In this document: in pieces, positions 61,958 to 64,000 of the stretch
Numbering within the stretch: the first letter of the stretch is position 1
Layout: the number at the start of each line of letters is the position of its first letter
Assembly: GCF_024746815.1 (NCBI RefSeq)
Contig: NZ_CP080525.1
Location: forward strand, 3,100,001-3,164,000
Source: Mesorhizobium sp. AR07
GTDB lineage: Bacteria; Pseudomonadota; Alphaproteobacteria; Rhizobiales; Rhizobiaceae
DNA length: 64,000 nt
Direction of reading: 5' to 3'
The notes under the pieces: generated by a model
Told to the model about the DNA's origin: nothing
The model's input: only the letters and a program-made list of their open reading frames with translations
Database searches by the model: none
Made by a program: the position numbers and the translations under genes

Positions 61958-62845
61958 GTGCATACAGTTATGCCGGAATGTGACACTCGGCCGAACGCCA
62001 GCAGCGCCTTGCTTGCCGGACGTAACGTCGATTCCGTCATAAAGGGGGCAGCACTCGGCCGAATCGGCAACCTCGAAGTGCGGCTCGCCCGCAACGAGGC
62101 CGAGATCGCGGCCGCGCAGGAAGTCCGCTACCGGGTGTTTTACGACGAGCTTGGCGCCAGGAAGGATCTGTTCCAGGCACAGGATCGCCGTGACGCCGAC
62201 CGGTTCGATCCGCTCTGCGACCATCTGCTCGTCTTCGATACGTCGCTATCCGGCCCCGAACATCGCCGCATCGTCGGCACCTATCGCCTGCTGCGGCAAG
62301 AAATCGCGGCCGCGGCCGGAGGGTTCTATTCCGAAGGCGAATTCGAGCTGACCAAGCTCATCGCCCGCCACCCCGGCCAGCGTTTTCTGGAACTCGGACG
62401 CTCCTGCGTTTTGCCGGAATACCGCTCGAAGCGCACCATCGAGGCGCTGTGGCAAGGCATCTGGGCCTACATCAACCACTACGAAATCGGTGTGATGACC
62501 GGCTGCGCGTCCTTCCACGGCACCGTGCCGGCGGCGCATGCCGAGGCACTCACCTATCTCGCCCACCACTGCCGGACGAATTCGGCCTGGGACGTGCGCG
62601 CTGTGTCCGGGCGCTACTGTTCGATGGATCTGATGCCGATCGAAGCGGTCAACGCCAAGGCGGCGATCGCGGCGATGCCGCCGCTGGTCAAGGGCTATCT
62701 GCGCGTCGGCGCCCGCATCGGCGATGGCTGCGTCATCGACCGCGAATTCTCGACGGTCGACGTGTTCGTCGTCATGCCGGTCAAGGAAATCGGCGCCCGC
62801 TACGTCAATTATTATGGCGGGGAAGCCCAGCGCTTCGCTGCGTGA
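61958..62845 (+). CDS. olsB: L-ornithine N-alpha-acyltransferase OlsB
   Basis: OlsB transfers a 3-hydroxyacyl group to ornithine in the first step of ornithine lipid synthesis. The 295-aa protein has the OlsB-type acyltransferase pattern: EVRYRVFYDELGARKDLF, DPLCDHLLVFD, IVGTYRLLR, and ELGRSCVLPEYRSKRTIEALWQGIWAYI. The start codon is GTG with AAGGAGA at 8 bases, preferred to the ATG 12 bases later. A Pho box lies upstream. olsA is not in the window. Confidence 0.92.
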   Translation: MHTVMPECDTRPNASSALLAGRNVDSVIKGAALGRIGNLEVRLARNEAEIAAAQEVRYRVFYDELGARKDLFQAQDRRDADRFDPLCDHLLVFDTSLSGPEHRRIVGTYRLLRQEIAAAAGGFYSEGEFELTKLIARHPGQRFLELGRSCVLPEYRSKRTIEALWQGIWAYINHYEIGVMTGCASFHGTVPAAHAEALTYLAHHCRTNSAWDVRAVSGRYCSMDLMPIEAVNAKAAIAAMPPLVKGYLRVGARIGDGCVIDREFSTVDVFVVMPVKEIGARYVNYYGGEAQRFAA

Positions 62846-62849
62846 AACG

Positions 62850-63206
62850 GTGAGCGACGAGCTTTCCAAGGCTTTCGAAGCACTGCGGCGTGCAGCAGGC
62901 GGATTGCCGGACATCATCGAAACGACATCTTATGGGACGCCGGCGCTGAAGGTTGGCAAGAAATTGCTCGCCCGCGTCAAGGACGCCGACACGGTCGTCC
63001 TGATGTGCCCGCTCGACGAGAAAGAGATGCTGCTGGAAGCGGCGCCCGCAATCTATTTCGAGACGGATCACTACAAGGGCTGGCCGGCGATCCTTGTCAG
63101 GTTGAGTCAAATTCCGCCCGACGAATTGCGCCATCGGCTCGAACAGACATGGATCCGGCAAGCGCCCAAAAAGCTGATGAACGCTTGGCAGGCAGCGAAG
63201 GCCTGA
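62850..63206 (+). CDS. MmcQ/YjbR-family protein
   Basis: The 118-aa protein has the MmcQ/YjbR pattern: GGLPDIIETTSYGTPALKVGKKLLARV, DTVVLMCPLDEKEMLLEAAP and YFETDHYKGWPAILVRL. The family has a double-wing CyaY-like fold and is called DNA-binding by similarity. The start is GTG at 62850, 4 bases past the olsB stop, so co-translation is likely. The function is unknown. Confidence 0.85.
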   Translation: MSDELSKAFEALRRAAGGLPDIIETTSYGTPALKVGKKLLARVKDADTVVLMCPLDEKEMLLEAAPAIYFETDHYKGWPAILVRLSQIPPDELRHRLEQTWIRQAPKKLMNAWQAAKA

Positions 63207-63207
63207 T

Positions 63208-63840
63208 TCACGGAATATCTTCCGGTCGCCGGCCGGGCCGGCTCTTGTAGGACGGAAACGCCCAGCCGAAGCGGAGCGCGCCGCCACGCACGGCGAACGC
63301 CGCGGCGAAGCCGGCCAATCCTGAAACAATCTGCGGCAATCCGGCGACATCGCCTGCTGTAAAGATGGCGGCGCCGACGAGCGCGGCCGTGACATAGATT
63401 TCCGGCTTCAGCAGCACCGAAGGCTCCCCTGCCAGAAGATCACGCAGGATACCGCCGAATGTGGCCGTCAGCATGCCGGTGATCACCGAGACCGCCGGCG
63501 AGCCGGTGACGGCAAGACCCTTGGCAGCGCCCATCACGGAAAACGCGGCAAGGCCGATGGCGTCGAGCCAAAGCAGCAGCTTGTAGCGGGATTCGACACG
63601 GTGCGCGGTGAAGAACACCACCACCGCCACCACCGCGCAGATCAGCACATAGTCGCGGTTTTCCACCCAGAACACCGGCACACTGAGGATGAGATCGCGA
63701 AACGTGCCGCCGCCGATGCCGGTAACGCTGGCCAGGAACAGGAAGCCGATAATGTCGAGCTGCTTGCGCGAAGCAGCAAGCGCGCCGGTCGCGGCAAAGA
63801 CCGCGACACCGGCATAGTCGAGAAGCGCGATGGGATGCAT
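63208..63840 (-). CDS. Trimeric intracellular cation (TRIC)-type channel protein (UPF0126/YicG)
   Basis: The 210-aa protein has six or seven hydrophobic segments in two repeated halves. The glycine motif GIGGGTFRDLILSVPVFWV in the first half and ATFGGILRDLLAGEPSVLL in the second match the bacterial TRIC family. These form trimeric K+-permeable channels. It is convergent with the MmcQ gene and separated from it by one base. Confidence 0.9.
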   Translation of the reverse strand: MHPIALLDYAGVAVFAATGALAASRKQLDIIGFLFLASVTGIGGGTFRDLILSVPVFWVENRDYVLICAVVAVVVFFTAHRVESRYKLLLWLDAIGLAAFSVMGAAKGLAVTGSPAVSVITGMLTATFGGILRDLLAGEPSVLLKPEIYVTAALVGAAIFTAGDVAGLPQIVSGLAGFAAAFAVRGGALRFGWAFPSYKSRPGRRPEDIP

Positions 63841-63942
63841 GAGTGAGCGAATAGCAAGTAGTGAGTAGCGAAAATAGCACGAAGCCAGTTGGCCGCTATC
63901 AACTATTTCGCTACTCGCTACTCTCTATTCGCTACTCACTAT
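63841..63942. repeat. Inverted repeat region rich in AGTAGCGA/TCGCTACT units
   Basis: The left arm (63841-63877) repeats GAGTAGCGA-like units and the right arm (63903-63942) contains several TCGCTACT units in opposite sense, for example GTAGCGAAAATAG against CTATTTCGCTAC. It follows the TRIC gene start on the upstream side and precedes the next minus-strand gene end, so it is an intergenic repeat of the kind seen in rhizobia. Confidence 0.7.
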
Positions 63943-63945
63943 CCC

Positions 63946-64000
63946 TTACGCATCCTTCTCAGCCTGCTCATTGACAGGCCCCGGCTCGACCGGCGCTTCG
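63946..64000 (-). CDS. C-terminal end of a minus-strand gene (cut by window edge)
   Basis: From base 64000 downwards the frame GAA-GCG-CCG gives EAPVEPGPVNEQAEKDA and ends at TAA (63948-63946). Acidic, Pro-rich composition suits a protein tail. The rest of the gene is outside the window, so it cannot be identified. Confidence 0.5.
   Translation of the reverse strand, partial: EAPVEPGPVNEQAEKDA

Noticed and set aside
1..64000. CRISPR arrays, rRNA genes, complete insertion sequences or prophage blocks.
   Set aside because: No regularly spaced repeats, rRNA sequences, transposase genes or phage structural genes were seen; only one tRNA and one integrase fragment occur.

Overview
The window looks like chromosomal DNA of a Mesorhizobium-like alphaproteobacterium (Hyphomicrobiales). 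Reasons: high GC, typical rhizobial families (DUF982, DUF1150, DUF2244, IalB, OlsB), the conserved lptC-lptA-lptB-rpoN-hpf-ptsN block, EcfG- and RpoH-type promoter motifs of alphaproteobacterial form, and rhizobial intergenic palindromes. The genus is inferred from gene content and style; I ran no database search.

Layout. 1-3475: minus-strand kdp potassium-ATPase operon (kdpB cut by the window edge, kdpA, kdpF) with two extra very small membrane ORFs. 3476-6165: general-stress-type genes (YciE-like ferritin, DUF982) with EcfG-like promoters, a small secreted protein, and a decayed integrase next to tRNA-Ser(GGA). 6530-8541: two membrane proteins and msrA, separated by repeated palindromes. 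8754-19925: a large nucleoside uptake and salvage region: BMP-type binding protein, ATPase, two permeases, cdd, purine nucleoside phosphorylase, deoA, upp and add, with GNAT, RskA-like, slyX and retropepsin-like genes interleaved. 20060-24480: ubiE, ubiB and coaBC, with a FitAB/VapBC-type toxin-antitoxin pair and a 37-bp palindrome between ubiB and coaBC. 24484-26406: IalB-like protein, small Gln-rich protein, Nudix protein. 26416-32613: a tripartite tricarboxylate transporter (tctC, tctB, tctA) in an operon with a CoA-transferase and a short citrate-synthase homologue, divergent from an IclR regulator with two candidate operators between them.

32907-44600: a GGDEF/EAL protein, an OmpA remnant, GNAT, YdeI-like, DUF2214, nth, DUF2244, a methyltransferase, an Ada-like regulator/alkyltransferase, and ribokinase, amidase, LysE and nucleoside hydrolase genes. 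44819-45664: hsp20 behind a RpoH-type promoter and a ROSE-like RNA thermometer, then DUF1150. 45733-50955: ptsN, hpf, rpoN, lptB, lptA, lptC. 51368-54119: sppA, ihfB, LapA-like and ornithine cyclodeaminase-like genes. 54116-55708: a WYL regulator, VOC and EVE cluster. 55845-59361: two RNA methyltransferases, lspA and an acuI-like reductase. 59503-63206: a hybrid histidine kinase, olsB behind a Pho-box-like direct repeat, and an MmcQ/YjbR protein. 63208-64000: a TRIC-type channel, an inverted repeat and the 3' end of a gene that runs off the window.

Most of the window is ordinary core chromosome. The best leads are regulatory or small: the RpoH plus ROSE leader of hsp20, the EcfG-like promoters, the Pho-box-like site before olsB, the paired IclR operators, the Kdp-associated microproteins, the TTT/CoA-transferase/citrate-synthase-fold catabolic operon, the toxin-antitoxin palindrome, and the tRNA-Ser integration scar.
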